From Capsicum annuum (Eukaryota; Streptophyta; Magnoliopsida; Solanales; Solanaceae), in contig NC_061119.1 in assembly GCF_002878395.1 (NCBI RefSeq), positions 12,552,367-12,616,366 of the forward strand: 64,000 bases of DNA, given 5' to 3'. Under the pieces are notes generated by a model. It did not search any database. It saw only the letters and a list, made by a program, of their open reading frames with translations, and was not told the origin of the DNA. Position numbers and translations under genes: made by a program. Positions 32,617 to 44,701 of this stretch are shown here, one piece after another (within the stretch, counting starts at the first letter, position 1; every line of letters begins with the position of its first letter).

Positions 32617-34203
32617 CCCTACTGCTCTAGAGTAATCCTTGGCCGCAACCTCATACTAGGTATGTCTATTGCTACTATAGCCTCAGTAGTAGAACCAAAT
32701 AAACTTTTGTAAAAAAACACCATCTCTTTTTCAACCTCTTGAGTTTTATGCAACAACTTCCCACTGTTGTCTTTCAATAGAGAAATAGTATTAGCACTAT
32801 ATCTTGCCTTCCAACATTTGAAGAAATAAATGTTATTCCTGTCACCTGCCTCAGTCCATTGAGCTTTAGACTTTTGTTTAGGAATTTTCCATGTATACTC
32901 AACCATTTGCGGGGTTCTTGATTAGCTTCAACTTCCTTGTACACCAATTCAAGATTTGTAGAGGTATTTAATAGATTTTGAGCAACAAACACAGATTCTC
33001 TAGCATGCTCAATCCTTCGTTTTAGACTTTCTATATATTCATTCTGTAAGTTTTTCAGAGGCTCTATACACGCTTCTTCCACACCTTGAACATGCAGGTA
33101 TCCTGTATTGAAGTAATCCATATCTGCTCCACTGTTTGCATAAAACCATCAGCATCTGCTAGTATACAATCTCAATTTGAGTGGGAGAATGATCGGACAA
33201 ATAATTTCCACAAAGTTAAAATATAAGCCCTCCATACTGCAACATCCTTACATCATTACATAAAGCTCTATCTATTTTACTTTGTATGTGTTTATTACTC
33301 TATGTAAATTGCCTTTCCATTGCCTTCATATCTAACAGATTTAAATTGTCCACCACTGCTTTATAATGCCCCCCCCCCCCAAATTCTGTCCTTACTATCG
33401 AATATAGAATTACAGTCTCTACACATACACCAAAGCATAGTAATGCCAACTCCAATGTGATTTAGACCCTCTCGTAGTTCTTTTCTTTCCTTTAAGTTGT
33501 TACTCCCATATATTACAGTCAAAACGCATTTAAAACCTGACATTTTATCTTGGAAAAAATAGTGTATAAACTGATTATGTATATAACCTGTTGAATGACA
33601 GAAGCGTCTGCCTCCTTCCATAGAACCCAAATCTTTCCATTCTTAGTAGTATTATAATTATTTATATATGCTCTGCCTTATGCACATTTAGCTACGCCCT
33701 TATGAAAATTGTGTGGGTTTATCTTGGTTTCTACTACTAGTCCATCCAATCAAATATGATGCCTTCTAAAATATTCTCCCATTTCCCTTTGTTTGAGAGG
33801 CTTATTTAGTCCTGTCACATTCCAAAACAACCATTTCATTGAGAGATTACTTTTTGTCCCTTTTAGAAGGTCTTCCCATATCCTTAGCATCCGCACCTTC
33901 AATTGACAAGGGAAAAAAAAATTATGAATCTTCATTGCAGGTCCTCTTTGTTCCCTTACAGAACCATGCATAACTACTCTACATATAACATACTACCCAT
34001 CCCATTGTTAGGAGGGATAACTCTACATGTGCTTAATCATTCTTAGGAGTTGTTGTCCCTGAATTACCTGGAGTTGTAAATTTTTGCTGCAGATCAGTAT
34101 CAGGTGGAATTGTCTTTTTTCACATGTGGTATAACCTTTCAAGGATCAGGAATGCCTTTTCCTATTCTTTTTTTGACTAGTCCCTATGCTAACAAAAATA
34201 TTT
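32617..34203 (-). pseudogene. LINE (L1-type) 5' part: endonuclease and linker to RT
   Basis: On the minus strand an AP-endonuclease-like start lies at about 33837 (M-K-W-L-F-W-N-V-T-G-L-N-K-P). Further endonuclease fragments are at 33630-33361. The linker before RT is at 33121-32617, including A-G-D-R-N-N-I-Y-F-F and Y-S-A-N-T-I, ending I-T-L-E-Q. The next expected residues, the V-R-K-A-L start of the RT, are found 14 kb away at 18429. Together with the ATATC duplication, this shows one LINE split by insertion. Frames are broken in several places, and a 12-base C run lies at 33369. Confidence 0.75.
33369..33380. repeat. C12 homopolymer
   Basis: Twelve consecutive C lie within the decayed LINE endonuclease. 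This is an obvious site for slippage or sequencing error. Confidence 0.95.
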
Positions 34204-34207
34204 AATG

Positions 34208-34977
34208 GAATACAACAACAACAAACCCAGTGTATTCCCACCTAGTGGGGTCTGGGGGGTAAGATGTACGCAGTCCATACCTCTACCTCTGATGAAGTAG
34301 AAAGGTTGTTTCCGAAAGACCCCCGGCTCAAGGCACGAGATACCACACAAGCACATAGTAAAGCACAGAAGCAGATTACATAACATAAATACGGCACCCA
34401 TAAGTATTATAAAACAGAGGAAAGCACACAGATTCGTAATAAAACATGGAACACAGAACACGGAATCATAACAGGAATAAAACCCCCACCAAGTAATTCC
34501 CTACACTAGCGACCCAAACTGGCCCTAATCCTCTGCCGTAATTCGCGTCTTCCAGATCTTCCTATCTAGGGTCATGTCCTCGGTGAGCTGTAACTGTTCC
34601 ATGTCCCGCCTAATCACCTCACCCCAGTACTTCTTCGGCCTACCCCTACCCCACCTAAAACCATCCAACGCTAGCCTCTCACACCTACGGACCGGGGTAT
34701 CCATGCCCCTCCTCTTCACGTGTCCGAACCATCTCAATCGTGCTTCCCGCATCTTGCACTCCACTGAAGTCACACCAACCTTCTCCCGGATAGTCTCATT
34801 CCGAACTCTATACCCTCTAGTCAGTCCACACATCCAGCGCAACATCCGCATTTCTGCCACCTTCATTTTTTGGATGTGGGAGTTCTTAACTAGCCAACAC
34901 TCCGCTCCATACAGCAAGGCCGGACGGACCACCACCCTGTAGAATTTGCCTTTAAGCTTGGGCGGCACCATACTGTT
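34208..34977 (-). mobile_element. RTE-type non-LTR retrotransposon, 3' end
   Basis: The minus-strand open frame at 34525-34971 (148 residues) is the C-terminal part of an RTE-type reverse transcriptase. It has [27 protein letters not shown] and G-R-G-R-P-K-K-Y-W. The 3' untranslated part follows (34524-34226), with ggggtctggggggtaagatg on the + strand. It ends in a short (TTG)n tail on the minus strand (34211-34225), as RTE elements do. It is 5'-truncated. The coding part is uninterrupted, so this may be one of the younger insertions here. Confidence 0.8.
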
Positions 34978-37530
34978 GTTAAAATTAATATCGATTTGGA
35001 CTTTATTTGAATATTTATGGGGCTATAAATTTATGGATAAATTACACAAATTCCAAACCTAAGAGAGTATATAACCCAATATCCCTTACCCTTTTTAAAA
35101 TTTATATAAAATCCCGGTATTTAATTTTACTCTTCAACAAAACGCCACATCCTATTTTTACTCCACCATTAATTCATGCAAGATAATTTTTTGCAAAGAT
35201 TACCTTCCCTAAAATCTCTCTCAAATAATCAATTAAAACACAACTATTTTTTTTTTAATTTCCTCCCCTAAAATCTCCCTCAATTTTTTTTTAAAAATCG
35301 ATTGATACATATATAAATTTCTTTAGTTATTCATACATTTTTATTATTTAATGACGATTCATATGAATGATAAATATGATATCATTATATGGGTATTATA
35401 GAGATTCATACGATAGATACAGTTTTAATGGTTGATACATATGATATTAATGGGTGATACATATGATATCATTATATGGGTATTATGGTGTTATGGTTGA
35501 TACATATGATATTAATGAGTGATACATATGATATTATGGTAATTCATATGGTAGATATAGTTATTATTTCGATTATTGGGTGATTCATATGTTATTAATG
35601 GGTGATAATTAATTCATTGTGCAACTAATTATGAGTGATTTGCTCCACAAAATAAAAGAGAATTTGTTACTTCCTTAAATAAATATCTAGTCAGTTTTAA
35701 ATGTATTAATTTTTTATATGTATCACCTTATATCATATGTATCACGATTTTAAAAATTGGGATAAGATGTAATTAACCAGATAGTTGGGATAAAATGTAA
35801 TAACACTTAAAGATTCAAGGATTTATGTAAGATATAGACCATCCAAATTTTAAGTTTAAATTTGAAATAATATGTTGAGAGATAAAAACAAGAAAAAATT
35901 ACATAACACCACAACTTATATTTACTAAACTACATAAAATTCCTAAATTTCATAATACCACAACTTATCTTTATCAAACTACATAAAATCCTTACCGTTT
36001 TTATTGATTACCTAAATTCTTTTTTTTTTTAAACAAACGAATACATCCACAAATTCATAAATTTTTGGATAGATAACTTAGTTATGTATCTCTCTTTGGT
36101 CTAGTTAATGTATTATGTATCTCGGACCAAATAATTTTAGAAATGGATGTATCTCAATAATCAAAATTATGTATCTCAACTTTAAAAGTATGTATCCGAA
36201 CGCTAATTATGTGTCCAAGCAAAAATGGCGTAGTTAAATATTACAGTCTTAAGTTACAAATTATGTATCTCAACTTCAAAATTATGTATCCAAAAATTAC
36301 AAAATAAGAAATTATTTGTAATTTAGCAAATAGTAGGAATGTAGAATAATTAGGGGTAAACTTGTTGGGCTTTATATAAGTTTTACTAAAAACAATGAAA
36401 AAAATTAAGAAACATTTATAAATTACATCACATTAAATATTTTTAAAATTTTATACATATTATAGCGGGTTTGTTCGATTCGATTTGGCTTTTTTGGTTA
36501 AAATTAAACTAAATCGATTATAATTGAATTTTCCAACAACAAATAAAGTCCAACCAAATCACTAGTCGAATATTTTTATTTGACTCAATTTACAATTCGA
36601 TGCGGTTTTTCCTACAGTAGAGTGTTCCAACAATGAAGAGAAATAGTTTAGTGTTGTTGAGAAAGTGCATAGACGAAAGTTTAGAGAGAAATGCTCCAAC
36701 AACATAATGTAGACAAAGTGCATAGAAGAGAGTTTAGAGAGAAATGCTTCAACAACATAATGTTGAGAGAAGCGCTTCGACTATTGAAAGTTGGAGAAAA
36801 ATAATTCTACCGTTAATAAAAAATTAACGGGAGGAGAAGAAAAGCACGCCAACAATTGAAGGTTGAAGTATACTACAACAATGACGACAAGAAAAATGCA
36901 AGAGCGTACAACTTTGAATTATGAATATAGGAATAATATTCAAAGTTGGAGTTGAAAATCAAATGTATTTAAAATTTGATATTTATTTATTTCATCATTA
37001 GTGTCTAAATAGGCTTGTCTAAATAATATAGTGATAAATGAAATTTGGAATATGGAAAACCGGCAAAAAATTATGTTTAAAAAACAAATGTTTCAAAAAA
37101 TCCTAAATCTCTTCTTTTTTTTTTTTTCATAAAATAACCTTATTTAAATTATATTTCATGTCTAAACTATAATTCATCTTCTTTTTTTTTTAAATACATT
37201 TCAATTCTAAATATTTATCATAAAAAGCAAGACCCAATTCAACTCTAAATCCAGCTCCTACTTTGAAAGTTTCAATTTATATGATATCATTCCGATTTCA
37301 AAGGACAAACTTTTTAATCTTGACCATAAATCCATAGATATAATCTTTAAATTTCTTAAAATATAATTCATATATCTGAAATGTAAAAATACTATATCTC
37401 ATAATAATTAAAAATTCAAATTATTTCAAAGCATATGACAAAACTGTGGCAAAAAAAAAAACTCTCATAACTCTCCAAATCTGAACATGCCAGTTGCCAC
37501 ACAAACTCAAATAAAAAGGAGTATTAAGTT
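34978..37530. other. AT-rich repetitive stretch without a gene
   Basis: No gene is supported. At 35350-35600 the phrase gatacatatgatattaatg recurs several times as a degenerate minisatellite. At 35895-35990 caccacaacttat..actaaactacataaaat occurs twice. Around 36090-36300 atgtatctc recurs. At 36620-36880 gagagaaatgctccaacaac recurs. These look like degraded MITEs and local duplications. Confidence 0.55.
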
Positions 37531-37787
37531 ATACTTTGTCCGTCCAAATTATCCGTTCCAAATTTTCTAATTTGATTTCTCATTTTACTTGTCCTTTTTT
37601 ATTAATCAAGAAGAGACAAAAAAAAAAATTCCAAGTTTACCCTTTGCATTAATTACTTTTTCTTCAAATTAAAATGTAAACATCATTTAATAGGGACACT
37701 ATGATAAATTAGCCATGTTATTAATTATTTTTCTTAATTAATGTGTCATCTCAATTTGGAATGAGTAATTTGGGATGGAGGAAGTAT
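37531..37787. mobile_element. Stowaway-like MITE upstream of the PR-1 gene
   Basis: The left end actttgtccgtccaaattatc and the right end, read reversed as acttcctccatcccaaattac, form imperfect terminal inverted repeats of about 35 bp. They are of the ctccctccgtccc type known from Stowaway/Tc1-mariner MITEs. It is about 257 bp with no coding capacity. It ends about 225 bp before the PR-1 start codon. Confidence 0.6.
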
Positions 37788-37921
37788 ATGTTATATGGAT
37801 ATTATAAATTTTTCATAATTTTCATGAATATTATTAGAGGTTGATGGCACAGCTTTAGAAGTCTGTTAACCGTATTTTAATCTCCACCATCTTTTGCTCC
37901 TTTCTTCAAGTTGTTCCTTGT

Positions 37922-37931
37922 TATATTTATA
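37922..37931 (+). promoter_or_regulatory. probable TATA box of the PR-1 gene
   Basis: TATATTTATA lies 82 bases before the second ATG cluster that starts the PR-1 coding sequence. This is a normal distance for a short plant 5' UTR. Confidence 0.5.
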
Positions 37932-38012
37932 CCAAACCAAAGCCATAATAACTAACATTGCTTCACTTTCCATTGCCATTGCATTGTCATTGTCAATAGA
38001 CATTTTTGTCAA

Positions 38013-39615
38013 ATGTCAATGTCAATGGCACCATCAACTTTTTTATTATTGTCCGTCTTATTAACCTTCATTAATGTTTCTATACAAATAGATCCACCAC
38101 CAACCTTTAATTGGCTTCAAGAAGAATACCTAAAAGCTCATAATGATCTAAGAAAAAGTGTTGGTGTTCCTCCTTTGGAATGGGATGCCAAATTAGCTGC
38201 TCACGCATTTGATTGGGCTAATCAACGCAAGGAAGATTGTGATTACAGGTAAGGATCGATAGACAATATACGTAGCCCTGTGAAAAATATGATCTGATCA
38301 ACTCATTTAAGTTTAGATTAGATTGAGTGGATATATTCATTTACGAGTCAATTAAGACGTAATAATCCTAGTTAGCCCCTCGAAAGGCTTGGATGAATAA
38401 TTTGGACGTGATGAGTATCTAAATTTAGGGTGATTTGACACTATTAAAATTCTGGTCTCGTTTAATTAAAAATTAAGGTGCAAAAATAATTGTGTTTGTC
38501 AGAATCTAGAGCGAAATCCTAGTGGATCGCCACGTTTGTTATTTTGATATTTGTTAAGACTTGTCTTAACAACATGTTATGGTGATCATTAGGATTTTAA
38601 CCACAAATTCCAATAATGAGTCTTTTCAGGTACAAAACTTATCTTAACAAGTAATGGTAATCATTAAAATTTCGGGTCAAAAAATGATAGAACATTAGGA
38701 TTTGTAGCTGAAATTTTGACGAACGGGTCGCCATGACTTGGGTAAAAGTTTTAGCGGCACATTTTTTCTTCAAAATTGGTATCAACTCCAAAAATTAATA
38801 CAAAATTGGTCCCAATCAACTCCAAAAATTAATAAATCCACTGTCTTCTTCAAGCTAAAATAGTTCAACAATCGTGTTCGTCAAAATTTTCAACCAAATC
38901 AAACCAAATAATTTAGGATATACAATATAAACTCATTGGAACAATACTTTTGTCCAATTTGGTAACTACACAAATTATAAAAGAATAAACAAATAATTAA
39001 AAAATAATATTAAATTGGACGAATTGAATTATAATCCACTGTTCAAACTATTGATCTAATCTTAAAGTGACCAACTTCTAAATACAAGGTCAAAAGTGTT
39101 TATTAGTACAAATCAGCCCATCTTGACCAAAACAAATTCTAGACATACAAAGAACTCAACACATTTATTGACTCAACACTTACACTTTTGACCCTAAATA
39201 TCAACTTATTCAAAGGGCCAAACGTGCAATGTATGATTAAATTCAGTCTAACACGACCATCTGACACTCATAAAATTTATTTATTTACAGGCGCCATTCG
39301 CTCGGGCAATACGGAGAGAACATCTTCTGGGAGAGCTACTCAGCCACATCTGCGACTCAAATTGTACAAAAATGGTTCAATGAGAAGCGTAATTTTGATG
39401 AGGTGAACAATGTTTGCAAATGTAATCCAGAGAGGGAAAGATGTGAATGTGGCCATTATTTAAATGTAGTATGGAAGGCTACAACAAAAGTTGGATGTAG
39501 TGGCAATGTTTATTGCAATGACCAAAAGGGTCTTTATATTGTATGCTCATATCATCCTATAAGGAATTATAAAGGTCTCAACCCTTTGAATCCAACTAAT
39601 TCCTCTAAATTTTGA
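38013..39615 (+). CDS. PR-1-like CAP-superfamily secreted protein, two exons
   Basis: Exon 1 is 38013-38248 and exon 2 is 39291-39615. The intron of 1042 bp has GT (38249) and AG (39290) borders, phase 2. The joined frame is 561 bases and encodes 186 residues. A hydrophobic signal peptide covers residues 1-24 or so. CAP motifs follow: A-H-N-D-L-R-K near 45, W-D-A-K-L-A-A-H-A, G-Q-Y-G-E-N-I-F-W in exon 2, then G-H-Y-L-N-V-V-W, V-G-C and Y-I-V-C-S-Y. The likely product is an apoplastic sterol-binding, defence-related protein. It is somewhat longer than the roughly 160-residue basic PR-1 forms and has an odd C-K-C...C-E-C cluster before G-H-Y. Three ATGs in frame start the protein; the first is used here. 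All reading frames and splice sites look intact. Confidence 0.88.
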
Positions 39616-40015
39616 AGTAGTTAACATGCACGTTAATCCTTCAGTTTTTGATGTAATTTAATTTTGGTGTACTAATTATTAATACCTATGAGGCATGGAT
39701 AAAATCTGTGCAAACTTTATTATTTTCAAATTCACTTTGTGGAATTATACTGATTATTTTATATATTGTTGAAACAATAAATAATAATTTTTGATTTTAA
39801 AATCACGTTGTGAGTATTTGCTTTTGTTCTTACAAAGTTTTTAAAGAAGATTTGGTGTATACACCCTTTATAGAACTTCAATCAACTAAAAAACCTTTAT
39901 TTTATTTTCCTTATTTTTCATTTCTTATTCATGGCGGAGCCAAGAATTGAAAATAAGGAAATTCACAAAAGAAATATTTTTATGCTAAAGGGATTCAATA
40001 ATATAAATATATCTA
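39616..40015. other. 3' flank of the PR-1 gene
   Basis: The stretch is AT-rich. AATAAATAATAA at about 39776-39787 could act as a polyadenylation signal. No other gene is seen. Confidence 0.4.
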
Positions 40016-42475
40016 TAATCTATAATTTATATCTATAATCTATAATATATTAAAAGTGTGAAGACCCTTTGAAAAGTGATTTGAACTTTTTTTCCTTCAT
40101 TAAAAGTCTCCTCTTTAGATAAAATCGACTTTTCACTATTTTTTTAGATTATAAATTAATTATATTTATAATATTAGAATTTGAAAGTCCTATCCTGAAA
40201 AGGGAAAGAACAAAAAAAAAAAACTAATCTAAATACTCCTATTCCCTAAACAGCATCGGCTCACCCACATCCCAAATATACAATAAACACAAAACAAAAA
40301 GGAGAATAGACACAATCCTCCATAAATACAACTTATACGCATCAACTACAATTAACACAAGTATGAAAAGAACTATACAATACACACCTTCAAAACAAAA
40401 AAGATACCATACGTATACAAATGCATAAAATAACACATACCAAAAAAGAAAAGAGTAAATGTCTGAGAACGAAATTTTATTCGCAATTCTAAATTTGTGG
40501 TTGATTTTGGGTTCAATAGGTTATAATCGTGTCCTTCCTGTGAATTAACTTTTTGCGTAAGGTAACCCACAAACTCTTTTATATGATTTAATATCAAGAT
40601 TATATAAAATCTATATTGCTTGAAGATCATGTATTTCCAATAACTCTTTCATGAATCATCATATAGAACATGTCATAAAAATTTATCATTATAAGAAATA
40701 CTCACATGCTATTATCATGTTTAAAGAAACAAAATACAACTTTTTTTACTATCATATTTCCAAGAACTTGAATTTAAAATTAGGATTTGCTTTAAAAAAT
40801 AAAAGATTTATTTGTTCGGATAATTCGATGACTATCTTTAAATTAGATATTTTTCTTTTTCTTTTCTTTGTTTTGTTTAAATAAAAGGTTTTACCCAATT
40901 TTAATTCCCACTATATATTCTGTGATTGCTCATATCATCATCTGCTAAAATTATTTTTTTTTCTTTATGGATATTGAGTTATGGCTCGGTAGTTATTATG
41001 ATTATAACTCTATTATGGTATTTTTGCAGCAGACACAAAATTAAAGTACAATCATGAATTATAATAAGAGAAAGGTATTCAGTGCATGATTGTGGTGTCG
41101 TTGCTCCACTAGCTACTCCTTGTAAGCATTAATTGCATTGATTGTGCTTGGTTTGTTTAAAAAAAAATCACTCAATATTAACCTTAAGGATATGCCTTTA
41201 CTCGATTCTTTTGATCTTTTACTAAAAACTTAGGTTTATGTTTATAGATTTTTTTTTTTCCTTTGAATTTTTTAAAGATTCATATTTAAATAACAAATTT
41301 TGTCACGTCTTCAATTTTCTATAATCTTAATTATAGATATATGATCAGTTACTTTTTAAATTGGTTATGACATGTGAAAGAGTTAAGAATTTGAGCACTA
41401 TTTTGAGTAGACATAATCTGTTTTTTATATATGAAACTCATCAAACAATTTATGCCTTTTGTGCAAAAAATTAAAATTTTCCTTTTTAGATCGAAAAAGT
41501 ATAATTTCAAATTGACAAACTTGAAAAAAAATAGAAAATAAAATATAGTCTAAATGAATTATCTTCTTTCTAAAAACTAATTCTAAAAAAGATTTTTTTT
41601 TTCAATATTAAGTATTTCATTACTAATAAATATGATTATTGATAGAAAGTTAAACATAAATATAAAATACGTCATTAATTCTATTTAGCGATGGATGAGT
41701 TAGGAATTATCAACAAAATTTCTTAGCTATACTTTTATTTACAATTTAAAATAAGTAGATTTTGGAAGCTTGATCAAATAAAATATTAGTTAAATACAAT
41801 CATTCTTCATTATTTTATGGAACTTAGAGTTTTTTTTGTTTATTTTTGGGCTCAAATTAGTTAATAATAATTATTTGATTTTTCTTTTAAACTATACTCA
41901 TGGGTAGGTTCTTTTTGTTGTGTCTATAGTTTAAAATATTGTTTGAATTTTTTGATCTTTATTAAAGGCCATTCAACATAATAAAATTCAAAGTGTGTGT
42001 GTATATATATATATTCTTTGTTTTCATTCAAGTCATTCTTTAGGGTCAAAATTTTTACTCAAACAAGAATTATTTTCATCAAAACTGAAGCTTTGTGATC
42101 ACTATTGTATTATTTTGTTGTAATTTATAGGTCATAGGTGAATTTACAGGTGGTAGATGAATGTCGGTCGGCTTTAATGAATTTTTTTAGTTAAAGGTTA
42201 GGTTTAATTGTATTATTTTTATTTCTCTGGTTAGAGAATTTTTTTTGTGTAAAGGTTAAGTTTAGTAGTATTATTTTGATATCTTTATTATCGTATTATT
42301 TTATGCATTGAGATTTATTTTGTGAAGTTTAGATTTAATTAAATAAATTCCCCTAAAGATATTGAATTTATAATTATTGTATTCATCTTTATTATTTAAA
42401 CAAATATCATATTTCATATAACGTTTGAACTCAATAAAGTGAGGTACACACGCGAGGCATGTACACCTAAACTAG
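40016..42475 (+). mobile_element. non-autonomous Helitron 3
   Basis: It begins near TCTATAATATATTAAAAGTG, with the subterminal gaaaagtgatttgaactttt block also seen at 1010-1781. The 3' end has a hairpin ACACGC-GAG-GCATGT (42448-42462, one mismatch) followed by acacctaaa and CTAG at 42472-42475, then T. The interior is AT-rich with no supported gene. The exact 5' base is uncertain because the tctataat phrase is repeated. Confidence 0.55.
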
Positions 42476-42525
42476 TACATATATATAAACGACTAAGAAG
42501 GATGTTTATTATCAAAAGGGTGTTT

Positions 42526-42530
<5 letters not shown>

Positions 42531-42558
<28 letters not shown>
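42531..42558. repeat. (TA)n microsatellite
   Basis: A run of about fourteen TA units between the Helitron end and the gypsy element. Confidence 0.9.
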
Positions 42559-42619
42559 ATCTTATTTGAAATTTTAAAGGTGTTAGTTAATCCTTTGGAT
42601 CCCCGTAATTATTTTTAAC

Positions 42620-42682
42620 CATTGCCTTTGTATAACTAATTTTTCCTCATGAACAAGAAACATAATAAGGGGTAAAACCTGG
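42620..42682 (+). pseudogene. LINE RT fragment, left of gypsy insertion
   Basis: In the frame ending at the gypsy boundary the sequence reads N-K-G-stop-N-L. This joins to V-I-R-L-D-M-V-K-A-Y-D-R-M-S at 51045 across the insertion, an arrangement expected of an L1-type RT. The piece is short, so support comes mainly from the other side. Confidence 0.4.
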
Positions 42683-44701
42683 AGATACGAGCATGGATCC
42701 TTCAAAATCATTTATTCGTACTAGAGTGAAAGAGCTTCAAGATCTTCAAATCATGTTTTCATGGAAGGATACTTTAGAGGAACTTGAAGGGTATCAAAGG
42801 AAGCCATTCAATATATGAAAGGTGAATCAATATGAAGAAGAAGAAGAGGAGAAGGGGCTAAATGTGCAAATAGACACTTTTTAAATTCAAAGATTCCAAA
42901 AGAGAAGAGAGCCAAACAAAACGTTTGTTTAATTAAGGCATATTTGTAAAAATAAATTATCATTTTATTTTTTTAGTATAAATAGGACATGTCCTTATTT
43001 TGCATGAGAGTTTTTGCTAATATTGATTGAAATTTGTGTTTCTTCTTAGTGAGTAGTTAGTGAGTAATTGGTGGGTACTTAGTCTTGGTGAATTCTCGAA
43101 ATTGTTAGTGAACTTATTTGCTTGATTAATCGAAGGTTATCCATTTGTGGTTAATTTGATTTTTCTTTGGCTTGTTGAGTAGGGTTGATTTTAAGTTGTT
43201 GAAATCACTTGGGAGGTGAGGATTTTAGTCCCTTGTTGTCCATAATTTCAATAGCTTGAATATTAACCCACATATCATTTTTTTTTTCTCATTTTCCTTC
43301 TTATATTTGATCTTTATCATTTTGATATCAGAGTTTAGGTTAAGGTTTGTTTCCACAAATCTTAATCTTGGGGTTTTGATCTCTTAAAAAAAAAAAAAAC
43401 TAAAAGAATCTTCTAAAATAATTTTATTTTTTTTGTTTTGATTTGTTGTTTTTACACTAGAACTTGATTCCCTAGTATATTTTGAGCCTAAATCTCGAAT
43501 TTCATGCGATTTGAGGTGTAGAATTGAAGTCACCATTGAAGGGTTTGAGGGAGAAGATGATAGTGTTGACTTTCTATTTTCAATTTCTTTTCTTTTTCTA
43601 TGTTGTTTGTTTGTATCTGTTGATTTAATTTTGAGCCACTTTCGAATCTTTTGAATGGGTCTTGTAAATAAGCTTTTATTATCAATAAAATGGCCTTTAA
43701 GGCCCACGTTGATTTTTTTTTTTTAAAATCATTAAAGGATTTTTTAGCTTTTGAAACTTTGTCAATTTTGAAAAGTGAATTTATTTTTAGCTTAATTTTG
43801 AAGGAAAAATATTAGTGAAATTTATTTGTGGCATTGAAAGAAATACGTGGGTGAAAATTTCATCGAATTTGGAGTTGAAATGAAGAAGATATGAAGTTAT
43901 GAATATTAAGGGGGTTTTGTTGGTGCTCTTGAGTTTGTTCTTCTTGTTCATGAAGGAGAGGATAGAAAAATATACTTTGATCTAAAAATTTTAAGGTCAA
44001 AGTGTTAGTGGGGTTATTTGTAATTTTCTTTTTAAAAAATATTATTGAATTTCCACATGGCAAGCCAAGTCAGTAGTCAAAGGGTTGCCCGTTGACGCAA
44101 CAACCACTTAGACCAGCCACATCAGCGGCTGGTGGCAATACAAATTCCTAACTCCTGGCAGGCACGTGGGCCACAAATTCAGAGATCAAATTCTGCACTT
44201 TTTCCATACTTAGTTTTTTAACTTGGGACCCCAAAATTTTTCTAAGTGTCCAAATTCCATGGTTTCTTTTTCTAAACTTTCTTCCTTCGGTTTCTCAACT
44301 ATTTAGCGAGTAATTAAGATATTTAATTACTTGTTAACAAATTTTAAATCATCAAATTCTTTCTTTCATTCCTCAAATTAAGTAACATAAGTAATTTTTC
44401 TACTTTTGTTACTTAATTTTTTTTTAGTCTGATTTTTTTCGTATTTTTTTTGTTCAACTTTTCTCATCTTAATTCATTGATAAACTTCTTGATTCAAGTT
44501 ATTTAGCCTTCAATCGAGTCATTCTTATTTCAAGAGTCACAAGAATCCACTCCACCACAAAGGATAGATGATCTTGAATTGATTGAGCAAACTAGTTTAC
44601 TATCAATTTTAAGATGACACTTTAGGAGGTGAGTTGAGAGTTTGTATACGAGTGATGTGAAACTTTTCTACTGATATTGTTTGTTAAATTTTGTAGGTAC
44701 C

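Noticed and set aside
34574..34942. 122-residue + strand open frame
   Set aside because: It is the antisense shadow of the RTE reverse-transcriptase frame at 34525-34971, which has clear family motifs.
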